Assembly: GCF_036323735.1 (NCBI RefSeq)
Contig: NC_086024.1
Coordinates: 133,601,053 to 133,665,052, forward strand
Length of the DNA stretch: 64,000 nt
Origin: Rattus norvegicus
Taxonomy: Eukaryota; Chordata; Mammalia; Rodentia; Muridae
Reading direction: 5' to 3'
In this document: positions 32,103 to 43,740 of the stretch, one piece after another
Layout: every line of letters begins with the position of its first letter
How positions within the stretch are numbered: position 1 is the stretch's first letter
Translations under genes and position numbers: made by a program
The notes under the pieces: generated by a model
What the model saw: only the letters and a program-made list of their open reading frames with translations
The model's database searches: none
Told to the model about the DNA's origin: nothing

Positions 32103-33911
32103 TAATGTTTCTTTATCCATTTACCTGTTGAGGACATGGATTCTGGTTTCCTGTCTTGGCTATTGTGAACAGTTCTGCCATGAACATGGGTCTGCAGGCA
32201 GCTCTGTGGTATCCTGACACAGATTCCTTTGATATTCTGTATGGTATGGCTGGGTCAGACTGTTCTATTCCTAGGCGTTTGTGTAGCCTCCACACTGACT
32301 GCACAGAGGACCTACCTGTGTACACACTCAGTAGCAGTGGTGAGGCCCCCCCCCCTTTTTGCCAGCATTTGTCTGTTTGCTCAATTTTGGCCATTCTTAC
32401 AGAGTGAGAGGGAATCTGAGAGTTGTTTTAATTTTTCCTCACGGATATGGATGTTGAGCAGTTTTTAAAATGTACTTACTAGTTTCTTTTCAGCATCCTT
32501 GTTGAAGTGTAGAAAACCACTAATTATTGTGTATGATTTTGCTGGCTTTAGGTTTGAGGCATTTAGTTGTGATGAGGTGTGTCCCTCAACTTCATAGCTT
32601 CTTTGTCACAGAGGACCATGAAGAAGCCATGCCTTTCTGCATCTGCTAAGATGAGCCTGTGATTTCTGGCCGAGTCTCTACTTCTGTATTGCAGCTGTTA
32701 GTTTGTATGTGCTGGGCCATCCTTGTCGCCCTGAAGTGGAACCGACTGGATCATACTGTAGAACTTTTCAAAATGTCTGCTGAGCTGGGTCTTCAAATAC
32801 GGTATTAAGAACTGTGGCGTTTATGGACATTAGGGATATTGATCTGTAGTTTTCTTTTTCTGATGTGACTTTATCAGGTTTTGGTTCTGGGTAATTAATA
32901 TTCACATCACATAGGCATGTGTTTGTGTTCTTTCCTTTCTGTTTTTTATGGGATGGTTCATGGTGGGGTAGAGTTCAGCAGGGAATCTTTCTTGTTCTGG
33001 CCTTTTTTAAAGACTTTTTTGCTGTTTCAGTTTGCTGCCTTTTATAGACCGTTAAGTTGTTTGTATTGATTTGATTTTGGTAGGTCATATACGGCAGGAA
33101 TGTATTAATTCTTTTAGGATTGCCACCTTTTTGGAGTATATATTATTAAAGTATTCCCTAAAGAACCTCTCTACTTCCTTAGTGCCCCCTTTCACCTCTA
33201 ATTTATTAGTTTTAGTCTGGCTCCCCCCTTTTTGTTTTGCCTAAGGGTTTGTCAATCTTGTCTATCTTGTCAAAGAACCAATTCTGAGTTTCATAGAGTC
33301 TTTATGTTGCCCTTTAGTCTCCATTCCGTTAGCTTTACCTTGACTGTCTTTCTCCCTCTCTTCTGGTTCAGGGCATGCTTTGTCCTCCTAAGGCCTTGAT
33401 GTGCGTCTCAGCTTGTTTATTTGCACTGTCTGATTTCTCCGTGTAGATTCTCAGCAGCTAGACATTTCCTCACAGAAGCAGTTTGTCCTTACCGGGAAGT
33501 GTCTAGGCCGAACCTTTCTGCAAGGGTTGAAAGTAGGGTATGAGGTAGGGAAGGCTGAGGTTCTCTGAAGAAGGTTGTGCACACAGGTTTTCCTTCCTAG
33601 CCTGCACCAAAGGTACTGAAGCTATCATATCTAACTCCATCACTGGCTGTTGATTCTGAGCCTATCCTTGCCAAAAGTGGTGAGGTGGGTAGGAGGAAGT
33701 CTCTGGTGGAGGTGCAGACTCCCAGTATCCATGTTCCTATACTGCCTGCTTACTGTGTGGAGGTCCTGACCCACAGTCCTCACAAGGGTCCTGCATGGAC
33801 ACCTTATTTCCTTGTTTATAGCCAAGAAGCCTCTCTGCTCTGGGAGCAAGTGCAGGTGGCCCCTTGCTTTATAAAATGGCAGAGTATGTCCAGTCAACAC
33901 TGCTGCCTTTT

Positions 33912-34001
33912 TTTTTTTTTTTTTTTCGGAGCTGGGGACTGAACCCAGGGCCTTGCGCTTCCTAGGCAAGCGCTCTACCACTGAGCTAAATCCCCAACCC
34001 C
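33912..34001 (-). mobile_element. ID SINE, antisense, with 16-bp target-site duplication
   Basis: Reverse complement gives GGGGTTGGGGATTTAGCTCA, GCGCTTGCCTAGGAAGCGC and CTGGGTTCAGTCCCCAGC with a long A tail. AACACTGCTGCCTTTT flanks it at 33896-33911 and 34002-34017. Little divergence suggests a young insertion. Confidence 0.96.
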
Positions 34002-34885
34002 AACACTGCTGCCTTTTGACTTCCTGTTGCTTGTTCAGGGCTAAGATGAGGAAATTCCTTTGTTGTGCAGCCTGAACTCCCCCTTGACAAATGGCCCTTG
34101 AGTCAGGATGCGCTCTGCCAGGGGCCAGTGAGCTCCTCACAGTGCCTCTACATGGACCAGGAGTCAAATGCTTCATTCACTCAGCCAGACAGCCAGTTTT
34201 CAGTAAGCATTTTTGAGTTTATGACCCTCTAGCTTCATGTGCTGGGCAGCTTGCATAGATGGCCCACCTCTGCTGCCCTGACCTGTGGTCTTGAGGCCAG
34301 ATCAATCCCTGCCTGCTACCTGTTGCTCAGAACCTTTCCCGGCAGTGTAATTTCTTTTGCTTCTTAATCCCATGGCTGGCCGGATGTGGCAGGGGCAGTA
34401 ATCAAATAAAAGTGTGCAGTTTGTAAAGCAGCCGCTATTCTGTGTACTAAGTACATCGCCAGCCTTTTCAGGGAAACCTCCAAGCTGTTCTTGGAACTTT
34501 GAGATAGTACAGGGGAAAAGTCCCATTTAATAATGTTTCATCCTTTGGGTTCTGTGGCTAATAGAAACATAAACGGAGGCTGTCTGAATACCATTTCTCT
34601 GCGATTCAGAGAATCAGGACTGAGCAATTATACTGAATATGGGATTTATGAAAACATTAGTGCTTGACAAGAGGAAAACATCCCGTAAGTTATTTAATTT
34701 GGAGTTGCAGGCCCGGGTGCTGCCTCCTAATTCAGGCCTCCTGCACTGTGTACCAGGGTGCAGGCATGCCCCTGCAGCTCTCCTTGAGTCCTGGTCCCAC
34801 CAAGGTGGGGGCTGGGTCTGCTTAGTGGAACATCTTCTTGCGTGGGGCAGGGTCCTCCAAGCTGGGTCTGAATCCTGTGCAGCAT

Positions 34886-34969
34886 AGCCCCAGCCCCAGC
34901 CCCAGCCCCAGCCCCAGCCCCAGCCCCAGCCCCAGCCCCAGCCCTAGCCCCAGCCCTAGCCCCAGCCCT
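34886..34969 (+). repeat. (CAGCCC)n hexamer array
   Basis: About 13-14 CAGCCC units, the last few with CCCTAG variants. The minus strand is GGGGCT-repeat and could form G-quadruplexes. Confidence 0.97.
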
Positions 34970-35049
34970 GCAATCGTCCCCAGCTGCACGCAGCAACCTC
35001 ATTAGGTTTGTAGCATGTGGCAGCTGTGTGGTCTGCTGGAGGAAGGACA

Positions 35050-35240
35050 CACATTAAAAAAAATTTACGTGCCACATGTGTTCCTTTTCTTTATTTCTCT
35101 TTCCCCTGAACTGACATAAAAAGGAGAGTCACAAGCAGCAGATGTCAGAATGACTGCTGCGCTTTGCCTTGTCAACTGGAAAAGCCACCGATTGAATTAC
35201 TCAGGACGCCATTCCTGTTTTCGGCAAATGCGAGGGGTGG
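35050..35240. promoter_or_regulatory. candidate conserved non-coding element
   Basis: Repeat-free block with TTTACGTGCCACATGTG (an E-box CACATGTG next to ACGTG), CTGACATAAAAAGG, GATTGAATTACTCAGG and TTTTCGGCAAATGCGAGG. CpGs are retained in AT-rich sequence. The assignment rests on composition. Confidence 0.28.
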
Positions 35241-35439
35241 TGTGGAGTGGGGTGGGGGCTGCAGGCTCCCTGCTTTCCCGTAGCTGAAGCCTTAATTCAA
35301 AACAAATGGAGTCCTTCAGCTGTCGCCAGGTTGTCCCTCCCTCCAATGTTTAGGGATAAACATCATTGCTGCACCTCATCTCCTCTCCCCCAAAGCTTCC
35401 CCCTTTATTTATTTATTTTCCCTTGCCCAGAACTCCACA

Positions 35440-35640
35440 TTCCTCTGACAAAAGCATGCATTATTTAGAGCCTGTCGCCTCTTGAAGTTCTTTAATTACA
35501 GAATTAAACCAAAGTAATGACAGTTTAATTTGTTCTCTCATTAATTGGGAGTGCTGCAGGCTGATGTGAAGTGAGCGTCTTTGGAAGGCGTGAGGAATAT
35601 TTGCTGACTGAATGTTGCGTGAGTAATAACAACCACTCTT
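35440..35640. promoter_or_regulatory. candidate conserved non-coding element with paired ATTAA motifs
   Basis: Repeat-free AT-rich block carrying TTTAATTACAGAATTAAA, AGTAATGACAG, TTTAATTTG and CATTAATTGG within about 70 bp, followed by GAATATTTGCTGACTGAA. The first motif is a near-palindrome suited to a paired homeodomain dimer. No splice-bounded coding frame is present. Confidence 0.4.
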
Positions 35641-36715
35641 TGTGCACAAGCTCATCCTCTGGCCGGCCACCTCAGCCACAGTGCAACCTCTCCTGTCCTG
35701 AGTCTCAGGAACTCCCAGAACGAAGCCTGGGCCTGCCTGTCCATGGCTCCTTCTGTCCTCTGGGCACCACAAGGGTGTTGTTCCAGGAAGAAGACACCTT
35801 GCCTCCACTTCCAGCTGGGGTTGCCCGAGAGGCATGCCATAGTGTGTCTTACTAAATTTTGGACACGAGGGAAGAGAGCCTCAGGGGTCTCACAGTGGAT
35901 AGTGGCAGTGCTGGTCCCTTGTAAGTGGTGGGTTCCCTTCTGGTAGGCTTGGGGATGTGCCTGTGACAGCTCTTCAGGAGAGCTGCCCCAGGGAAGGACA
36001 GGGAGTAGCCACTTTTCTTGCAATCTACCACACCTAGCAAGAGAGCCTACACTAGCCTTGTGTTGGGCTTTGGTGTCTCCACTCCCACTTGCTTGTTGGT
36101 GGCCTCACTGGAGGGTCATCTTTAAAGGAAGCAAAACCACCTCATCTCCCCCTTCCTGGCATGCTTTCGGGCCACAGCCCTGTGAATACCAACACAGATT
36201 TTGGCAGCCGGAGGAAAGCTGGGAAAGAGCCAAGAACTAATTGTGGCTTCTGTGTTGCCTTTGCTGTCACTGCTTTAATGTGGTCAAGGACCTCCATGGC
36301 TCTGGGAACAGATAACCTTAGCTGTGGGAGTGGAGATTCAGAGATGCAGTCATTTACCCAGGCTTCTTGGGTCAAGGGGTCAGGGCAGGGGTCAGACCCT
36401 GAGGATCCCAAAGAGTAAAGCCTAAGTGTCCTCTTTGCTGTCCTCCTGTGTCCCGCCAGGGTCTGTTCATGTCTTCTAGCCATCTCCAAGTTCTGCCCTA
36501 CAATTCCTCCTACGGAACTTTGGAGTCTATTATCGATGCATTTCTCTGCAGCAAAGTCTGACACATTTAGGATTAGAGGATTCGGTTACACTTTATTACT
36601 GTTTGCCATTAAAAGTCATGTGGATAGGCACAGAATACAGCAACTTAGACTGTCTTCAATGCCAGATCTGCATGTGTATTTGCGGGACTCCTTCAAGGTG
36701 CCAAAGGTAAGAAAG

Positions 36716-37305
36716 CGTCTGCCTCAGGTGAGAGAGAGTCTGCCTCAGGTGAGAGAGAGTCTGCCTCAGATGAGACAGAGTCTGCCTCAGGTGAGAGAAG
36801 TCTGCCTCAGATGAGAGTCTGCCTCAGGTGAGAGGAGTCTGCCTCAGGTGAGAGAAGTCTGCCTCAGATGAGAGTCTGCCTTAGGTGAGAGGAGTCTGTG
36901 TCAGGTGAGAGGAGTCTGTCTCAGATGAGAGTCTGCCTCAGCTGAGAGAGAGTTTGCCTCAGGTGAGAGAGAGTCTGTCTCAGGTGAGAGTCTGCCTCAG
37001 GTGAGAGAGAGTCTGTCTCAGGTAAGAGTCTGCCTCAGGTGAGAGAGAGTCTGTCTCAGGTAAGAGTCTGCCTCAGGTGAGAGAGTCTGTCTCAGGTGAG
37101 AGTCTGCTTCAGGTGAGAGAGAGTTTGCCTTAGGTGAGAGAGAGTCTGCCTCAGGTGTGAATCTACCACAGGTGTGAGAGAGTCTGCCTCAGATGAGAGT
37201 CTGCCTCAGCTGAGAGAGAGTCTGTCTCAGATGAGAGTCTGCCTCAGGTGAGAGAGAGAGTCTGTCTCAGGTGAGAGTCTGTCTCAGGTGAGAGTCTGCT
37301 TCAGG
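36716..37305 (+). repeat. 15- to 21-bp minisatellite with a splice-donor-like unit, about 590 bp
   Basis: Core unit GTCTGCCTCAGGTGAGAGA with optional GA insertions and CAGATGAGA, CAGCTGAGA or CAGGTAAGA variants, in roughly 30 copies. By eye about 16 copies contain CAGGTGAGA and two contain CAGGTAAGA, which match the 5' splice site consensus. No exon-like frame with an acceptor was found upstream. Confidence 0.93.
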
Positions 37306-38109
37306 GGCCCAGCTTTGTTATTTTGTCTGTAATGTATGCACAGTGGCTTCATGAGGGTTGATTCTACACAAGTCAGCATGTGTGCGTGTGCGTGTGTGCA
37401 CACAGGCACGGGCACACACACACACCATACTAAGTATTGAACCTAGAATCTTGTGCGTGCTACAAGCAAACCAAATTGTATGTCCCCAGACTTTTATATT
37501 TATCTTTTAAAAAAAGTTTTTATTTTGAGAGAGGGTAAGGTTCCAAGGGGGAGGCAAGTTGAAGGCTTAACTGAGTATCAGCGTTCTGGCAAAGCCACCT
37601 TACCCTGTAGAAGGTTGCTGCTGCTTGGCTTCATGACTCCGTGGTCCTGGGTCAGGCCCTCTGTGGGCACTGGGGTGGCCTGGATGGGGTGGAGGTAAGG
37701 GAAGGGGTTTAAGTTGGCCATCTAGGGAAATTGATAGGAAGGTTCCCAGCACAGCTGAAGCCTTCTGTTAACTAATAAGGTCTCGTACCTGCCTTCATCC
37801 CTAGGGAAGGGAACAGGGCAGTTGTAAGGCCCTCAGAACCGGGAAGAGACCCGATGGGCACTGTGAGCCCTCAGTCCTGGGGTCCTAAGGATCTTTAGAA
37901 GTGACAGGCACAGCTCATACATCATCAGACCAGGTCTGTACTGATTCATTAGTTACTGCAACTGGTAAGTATCAGTGCTGCTAGTGACTTACTCAAAGCA
38001 GCAGCTTAAAATCCACCCAGCAGCCAGAGTGTTTAACAGGGTCTTTTCCGGTAGCACTGCACGGAAGGATGTTTGCCTCGAAGCTCAACAAACAGAACTC
38101 CGCCCCTCG

Positions 38110-38235
38110 AACACACATAGTGGAGAGAACTGGTTCCTGCAAGTTGTCCTCTGACACCTGTGCTGTGGTATGTCCATATGTGTACACATACATACATGCA
38201 AAATAAACACAAATTAAAAATCTAGAAGTCATGTA
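38110..38235 (+). repeat. B3-type SINE 3' fragment
   Basis: GAACTGGTTCCTGCAAGTTG, TCCTCTGACACCTGTGCTGT, ACATACATACATGCAAAATA and AACACAAATTAAAAATC: the 3' half of B2/B3 with its AATAAA-like tail. Confidence 0.75.
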
Positions 38236-40382
38236 CCATACCTGACAGCTTTGGCTAAAAGCAAATGACAGCGGGCGTCTGCAGTTGGCACAGGGGCCTT
38301 CACACCACTCTGCAGGGGCTGCTCACCTTCACTGTGACACCTCACACTGCCCTAGCTCAGGGCTCTACCCATTTCACTCTGGTCCTGCTGCTCAGACAGC
38401 TGCAGGCTGCGAGACTGCGCAACCCGTGGACATAGATGCCCTGGACACGCCACCTGCCCACCACCACACTCTGGGTCACTTGCCGAGCTTTTAATGGGAA
38501 ATAAATGTGTGTTCACAGAAGCCACATACATATCCAGATGAATCCAGTGCTCTTTCACATCCTGTGAACTCCAGCTGATGTGTACGTGGAACCATCTGTA
38601 AGGGTCCAGTACGTGTTCCTCCTGAAGGAACCCCATCCAGGCATGAGCTTGGTTCTGCTGTGTGTTGGGTGAGCTGGAAGGCACTCAGCTAGCTCTCAAC
38701 TGTCCCTTTAGAGACTGCTTCTAAGGATGGATGAGGGGCCTAACCCTACCTAGCCAAGAGCCTTCAGAGAGTGTTTAGAGTAGCAACCACAACTGTGGAG
38801 AAGTGCATGACCACGGTACATGGAAGGGTCAAGTGCATGGACTGCGTGTGTGGATAGTGGCATGTGGATTACCACATGTGTGTGGATTGGGGTGTACAGC
38901 ACATGTGGGTGGTGGGGGTTCCAGGTAGGAAGAGAGCTGCTCTTCAAGTCTCTGCAGCTCTCTTGTCTGACTTGCTGCTATGACGAGCCCGTGGACATCC
39001 TGCTTGCCTTTCCTGAGGGCCTAGGCTGGGAGTCATACAGCGGTGCCTGTGGCAGTGACTGGGTGGCACTGAGCAGTTGCGAAAGGCTGCAGAAGCAGGG
39101 TTTGCAGAGGACGGCTCTGCAGCCTAATGATTTTCAGAAACCATTTGTGAGATTGAGGTAATGTATTTCGCAGACTCAAGCAATTTACTCCTTCCCACCA
39201 TGCCAAATCAGCCCGTTCTATCTTCTTGCTGTGTGCGTGTAGCTGTTGGCGCCAGGGGAAAATGGTCAAGTTCAGGGCCCCCGCCACATCCGCGCTCTCT
39301 GATTCTGGGATTGATGGGGAACAACACCTTTGAAAATGGGGTTTTATGAACACTGGAAGCCGTTAAGCAGTGGAAGCAGGGACGGCAATTCTACATTCAG
39401 TGGGATCCCGGGATGAACAGCAGCCATAGCCGTGCGCGGAATGGAGACCATTGGCAGGCACACAGCTCTTGCCTGCATTTAAGTGCGAGGGTCAGACCCA
39501 GTGCCACCCTCTGTCTCCTTCCAGCTCCCCCAGCTCCCCCAGCTCCCCGGCTATGGATGAGGTGGAGGCCTCCCAGGTGAGAAACTTGGCCCACATACCC
39601 CGGCTCATTGTACTGTATAGACAGGCGCCTCCCACGTGGAGCCTCTGCCTCAACATCTATAAAGTGGCCCATCACAGCCATGTCAGAGGGTGAGAGGGAC
39701 CACGAGGACTCCATTGGCTGGGCGGCACCCAGTGGAAGTGGGAGCATGGGAGTCTAAATCGCAGTCTGTGGAGCACCATGAGGGTCATAATGAGACACAT
39801 TTAGGTGACACAGTGGAGAAGAGTGCAGGGGACAGTGCAGGACATGCGGGCCTTCAACTCAGCCTGGGAGGGGCGGGGCGCAGGGCCAGGGAAACATCTG
39901 CTGGGTCTTCACCGGGTGTGTGGGGGATCAGGAGGACTTTTTGGAGGGACAAATGTCTCACTGAAGCAAGGAAGGGATTGGGATTGGGAAGAGCGGGAGG
40001 ACTGGAGAAGGTGGCCTGCTGTGGAAGTTGGTCATGGGAGTGGGGGTTGGTGGGGATGAGGGACGGGGGTCAAGGCATCTGACAAGGCTTTCTCCTCTGA
40101 GGAGAACCTCTGAGAGTTCTCAGCTGGGGAGATGGAATGGCTTCAGCTCAACACTGCTCTGCTTGCTGTGGGTCACAGGCCGTGAGGTAAAGGCACACAC
40201 CACACTTGCATTCCACAGTTTTTAGTTGCAGGACAATAAAATACTTCCTATTATAGCCTTCTTGTTTGATATCTTATCTTCCTGTATAGACTGGTCTGCT
40301 TTGAATGTCTTAATTCTCAGCCCCTTACTGCCTGGATTACAAATGAGGACTTCCACACTCACTTTCCCCCAACCATCCTTAA

Positions 40383-40383
<1 letters not shown>

Positions 40384-40424
<41 letters not shown>
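40384..40424 (+). repeat. (GT)n microsatellite
   Basis: Pure GT run of about 20 units. Confidence 0.98.
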
Positions 40425-40427
<3 letters not shown>

Positions 40428-40795
40428 TCTGCAATTTTTAACACATTTACAATTGTGTGCAGTCAGCATCAACTTCATCCTTTATCTCCTGACCTTTTTT
40501 GGTGTCTGGCAAGGGGGAGGGTGTTTCCCCCACATAGGTTCTGTTAAGACCTGGTTGATTCTAGAGAAGTCCTCAAAGGCATCAATGCATACCTGCTGAG
40601 GCCCCCATTGCCACTGAGAGGTGGGAAGCAAGGTAATGGGTTTTCTGCTTCAGAGGAAGGCTCAGGATGCAGGGCTTTAGGAAAGGGGACCAGTTAGCCC
40701 TCTGACTGTCACCTGCTGTGACCTACAGGCCACTCTGAAGCAGGTGTCCCTGGTGATCTCCCCATACCCGGCGCACCTCTTGATGCCCGGGTCTT

Positions 40796-40894
40796 CTTTT
40801 TTTTTTTTTTTTTTTTTTTCGGAGCTGGGGACCGAACCCAGGGCCTTGCGCTTGTTAGGCAAGCGCTCTACCACTGAGCTAAATCCCCAACCCC
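40796..40894 (-). mobile_element. ID SINE, antisense, with 15-bp target-site duplication
   Basis: Reverse complement gives GGGGTTGGGGATTTAGCTCA and CCCTGGGTTCGGTCCCCAGC. TGATGCCCGGGTCTT flanks it at 40781-40795 and 40895-40909. It carries GCCTAACAAGCGC where the 4.6-kb and 33.9-kb copies have GCCTAGGAAGCGC, so it comes from a different source gene or subfamily. Confidence 0.96.
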
Positions 40895-42370
40895 TGATGC
40901 CCGGGTCTTAATCCATTTGTTTCTCTCTTCTTTGGCCTTTTGTATCTTCTGTTGACATTTAAAACGCCGCCCTCTGTTCTGGCGGTGTTGAGCAGACAGA
41001 GGATGTAGTAGAGGATCGTTTGCTTGCAGGCTCGCTCCAGTTTCCCCTCAGTTCTTACTCTGTGAGACCTTCCATCTTGTAGTATCAAGAATATTTTGGG
41101 AAGTGGGAGGAGGTGGTGTAAGAAGCCACTTCTCTTGCTCCTGCTGAACAAGCAAATGTGAGAGCCTGATACCAGCAGCTGGGTACCCTACCTTTAGGAA
41201 CTCAAGTGAGATGGCTCAAGTAAGCTAGAGCCCTGCAGCCTTCCCATGCTGTACAAGAATAAGGAGAGGACGTGCCTCAGTGTCCCCATCTATGCAGCAG
41301 AGGAGGGAGAACCCACTGCAGTCCAGTCCCACTCTTGTGCCCGCAGTGGGAGATGATGGTTTGTGCATTCCGATGTGCCTTCATGCAGTCTGAAGTGTAA
41401 TGGTGCACCCAGAGAAAAATACCCATTCCCTACTGTCCTAAATAATTTCGGGCAGGAGAAGATGTTTGCTTAAGTAATCGATCCTGGTGTGTCTGTGTGT
41501 GGATCAGGTGTGAGGGCCAGTGAGATGAGTGAGGAGGTGTTGACCGAACCCCAGCACTCCCCACTGTTGGAAAATGGAAGCTTAAAACTGGCAGTTCAGC
41601 ATGGCTTTGGGTAGTGAATCAGGAGGCCAGCTGGACCGTCCCTCTCATTGCTAGCAACTGTCTACTCTGCCACAGTGATGTCCCCTGAAAGTACTGTAAG
41701 GTCACAAAAGACAGGCAGAAAGTAGAGGGAAGATGACCTCGGTCTCCCGTGCTGGTGAGTGTGCTTTCACCTGTGTGCAGGCCCAGTGCAAAGACTGCGG
41801 TGTTGCTGCCTTGAAGATCAGAGGACAGAGTGGGGGACAACCACAGCAAATGTCCCCAAAGGGAGGACAGCGATTCTAGAAAGGAGGCAGAGGGCTAGAG
41901 CTGCACATTTGATGTGATCTGATGGCCCCTTAGCCGCACGTGGGGCCGCTGCTGCTCAGCCCAGTTACCGTGAAGAAGCTGAGGAAGAGCGTCTGACACT
42001 GTAGGGCAGGGCCGGGCCGGTGGAGTCTGAAGGTGAATTTTCTTTCTAAAATTAATGCTCTTCAAAGGAGCACAACAGAATCCCGAATTACTACGACAGA
42101 TATTTTGTAATAGCCTAATATTCTACCCGAAACGATTAGGCAAAGCCAGAAGCAGCAGAGAAGCAGCCTGAGTTCCATGACGGTCCAGATACTGGAATCA
42201 GCGGACAAGTATTTTCATGTAGCCATCACAGACATGCGCAGTGAGTAAATACGGAAGTCAGCGGAGAAGTCAAAGCTTCAAGGAAGCAAGTACAAGCACC
42301 AGCGCCCAGACAGTGACTGAAGTCAAGGCCGCACCGCTTGGCTATACAGCAGAGTGGAGGAGATGACAAG

Positions 42371-42372
<2 letters not shown>

Positions 42373-42453
<81 letters not shown>
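42373..42453 (+). repeat. compound (GT)n(GA)n microsatellite
   Basis: About 23 GT units pass directly into about 17 GA units. Confidence 0.98.
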
Positions 42454-42458
<5 letters not shown>

Positions 42459-42876
42459 GCAGCCTGAAACTAGCGGGAAATGGAGCTCAGGAAGAGCTGG
42501 CGGGTGCCCGGGGACTGTGGAGAGGGCTGCAAGATTGGTTATATGAGTGGTGGAAGTGTTAGATGATGGGGAAGAAAAAATATACCTCAAGTGTGAAGCA
42601 TTAGGAAATTCCTCAAGTCCACTTACCAACTGACAAGAAAAGCATGTGGTGCAAACCCTGAACAGGAGGTTAAAGTGAAAACCTCTCTCTCAGCCACAGA
42701 AAAATGACTCTCATGCAAGGAGAGTGGTGGTAGAAATCCTCACCAGAAATCCTCAGACTCCTCATCTCACCAGAAACAGTGCTGACCAGAGACTGCAAGA
42801 CTGCACCTCCAAAGTGCTGTCTGAACCCCAAACCAGCAAAGCTGTGGATCAGTGTCCTTCAAGAATGAAGACTCAG

Positions 42877-42963
42877 GGGTCGGGGATTTAGCTCAGTGGT
42901 AGAGCACTTGCCTAGCAAGCGCAAGGCCCTGGGTTCCCTCCCCAGCTCCAAAAAAAAAAAAAA
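42877..42963 (+). mobile_element. ID SINE, sense, with 16-bp target-site duplication
   Basis: GGGTCGGGGATTTAGCTCAG, GCACTTGCCTAGCAAGCGCA, CCTGGGTTCCCTCCCCAGC and an A tail. AAGAATGAAGACTCAG flanks it at 42861-42876 and 42964-42979. The TAGCAAGCGC core is like that of BC1; changes in GGTTCCCTC hit the B box, so transcription from its own promoter is doubtful. Confidence 0.95.
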
Positions 42964-43539
42964 AAGAATGAAGACTCAGAGATCCCTCGGGTGGCACGGC
43001 ACGTGCGCACACTATGGTGCTTGGCAGAGGGTTTTCATCATCAACTAGGATGCGTCAAGGACTACGAGGAGCGGGGATATGCATGTCCGGGTCTGAAAGA
43101 CCCTTTCATCTTAAATTAAAAGCAACGGAATGCTGAAGGCAGAGGAGGCTGCCCTGTGTGGTTTATGACACACCTAATGCAGTCCGTGATGCTACGGGGT
43201 GAGCTGTGGACTTGGTGCATTTATAGCTCCATGCTGCTGTGGAGCTGGTACAGGCTCGTCTGCAAGACGGCAGCAAGACATTAAGGATGCATATCAGAAC
43301 CCCCAGAGCAACCGCCGAAGACATAATGTAAAGAGATAGCTAAACGGCCAGAAGCCAAGTAAAACGGGATCACACAACTATTCAGTAATGTTTAAAAAGG
43401 CAATAACGGAGAATGAAGACTAAACAGAGAGGTAAAAAGAAAGCAAATAGCAAATAAAAATCTGATTCCATCAACAACTTCATTAAATGAAGGAAATGTG
43501 ACAATGGAAAGAGATTGTCAGAATGGATTAAAAAGTTAG

Positions 43540-43740
43540 ACCTGGTGTGACCCGGTGGTCAAAAGCACTGGCTGCTCTTGAAGAGGATCTGGGTTTAATT
43601 CCCAGCACCCACATGGCAGCCCACATCTGCCTGTAACTCCAGCTCTAGTCTGACATGCTCTTCTGGCCTCTGTGTTGTATAAACACGCATGTAGGCAAAA
43701 CACCCACAAATGCTTTTAAAAATCTTTTAAAAACATGTTT
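43540..43740 (+). repeat. B2/B3-type SINE nested in the L1 fossil
   Basis: CACTGGCTGCTCTTGAAGAG, TCTGGGTTTAATTCCCAGCA, CCCACATGGCAGCCCACATC, TGCTCTTCTGGCCTCTGTG and TTTTAAAAATC at the tail. Confidence 0.88.

Larger units (their letters stand above)
31500..33450 (-). repeat. old L1 (3' UTR to ORF2), antisense, with nested SINEs
   Basis: Antisense L1 landmarks occur in order: AGTTCCGTCCATTTTCCTG, GTGGAATAAAACTTGATT, TGTCTTGGCTATTGTGAACA, ATTCCTAGGCGTTTGTGTAG, then ORF2-derived GGGATATTGATCTGTAGTTT, TTATCAGGTTTTGGTTCTGG and TTGTCTATCTTGTCAAAGAA then CCAATTCTGA. No open reverse transcriptase frame remains. A B1 (31625-31757) and a B3/B4-like SINE (31800-32102) sit inside. Confidence 0.85.

Noticed and set aside
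33640..34176. 178-codon minus-strand open frame
   Set aside because: It runs through an antisense ID element including its poly-A (Lys run), with no splice-bounded exon and no domain.
36716..37305. CRISPR-like array
   Set aside because: Units are contiguous, variable in length and without unique spacers; the host DNA is clearly mammalian.
37375..37425. Short (GT)n / (CA)n junction as a possible hairpin
   Set aside because: Runs are short and broken; nothing beyond common low-complexity sequence.
42877..42963. tRNA gene
   Set aside because: The tRNA-like sequence is the head of an ID SINE with an A tail and target-site duplication, and it cannot form a normal tRNA.
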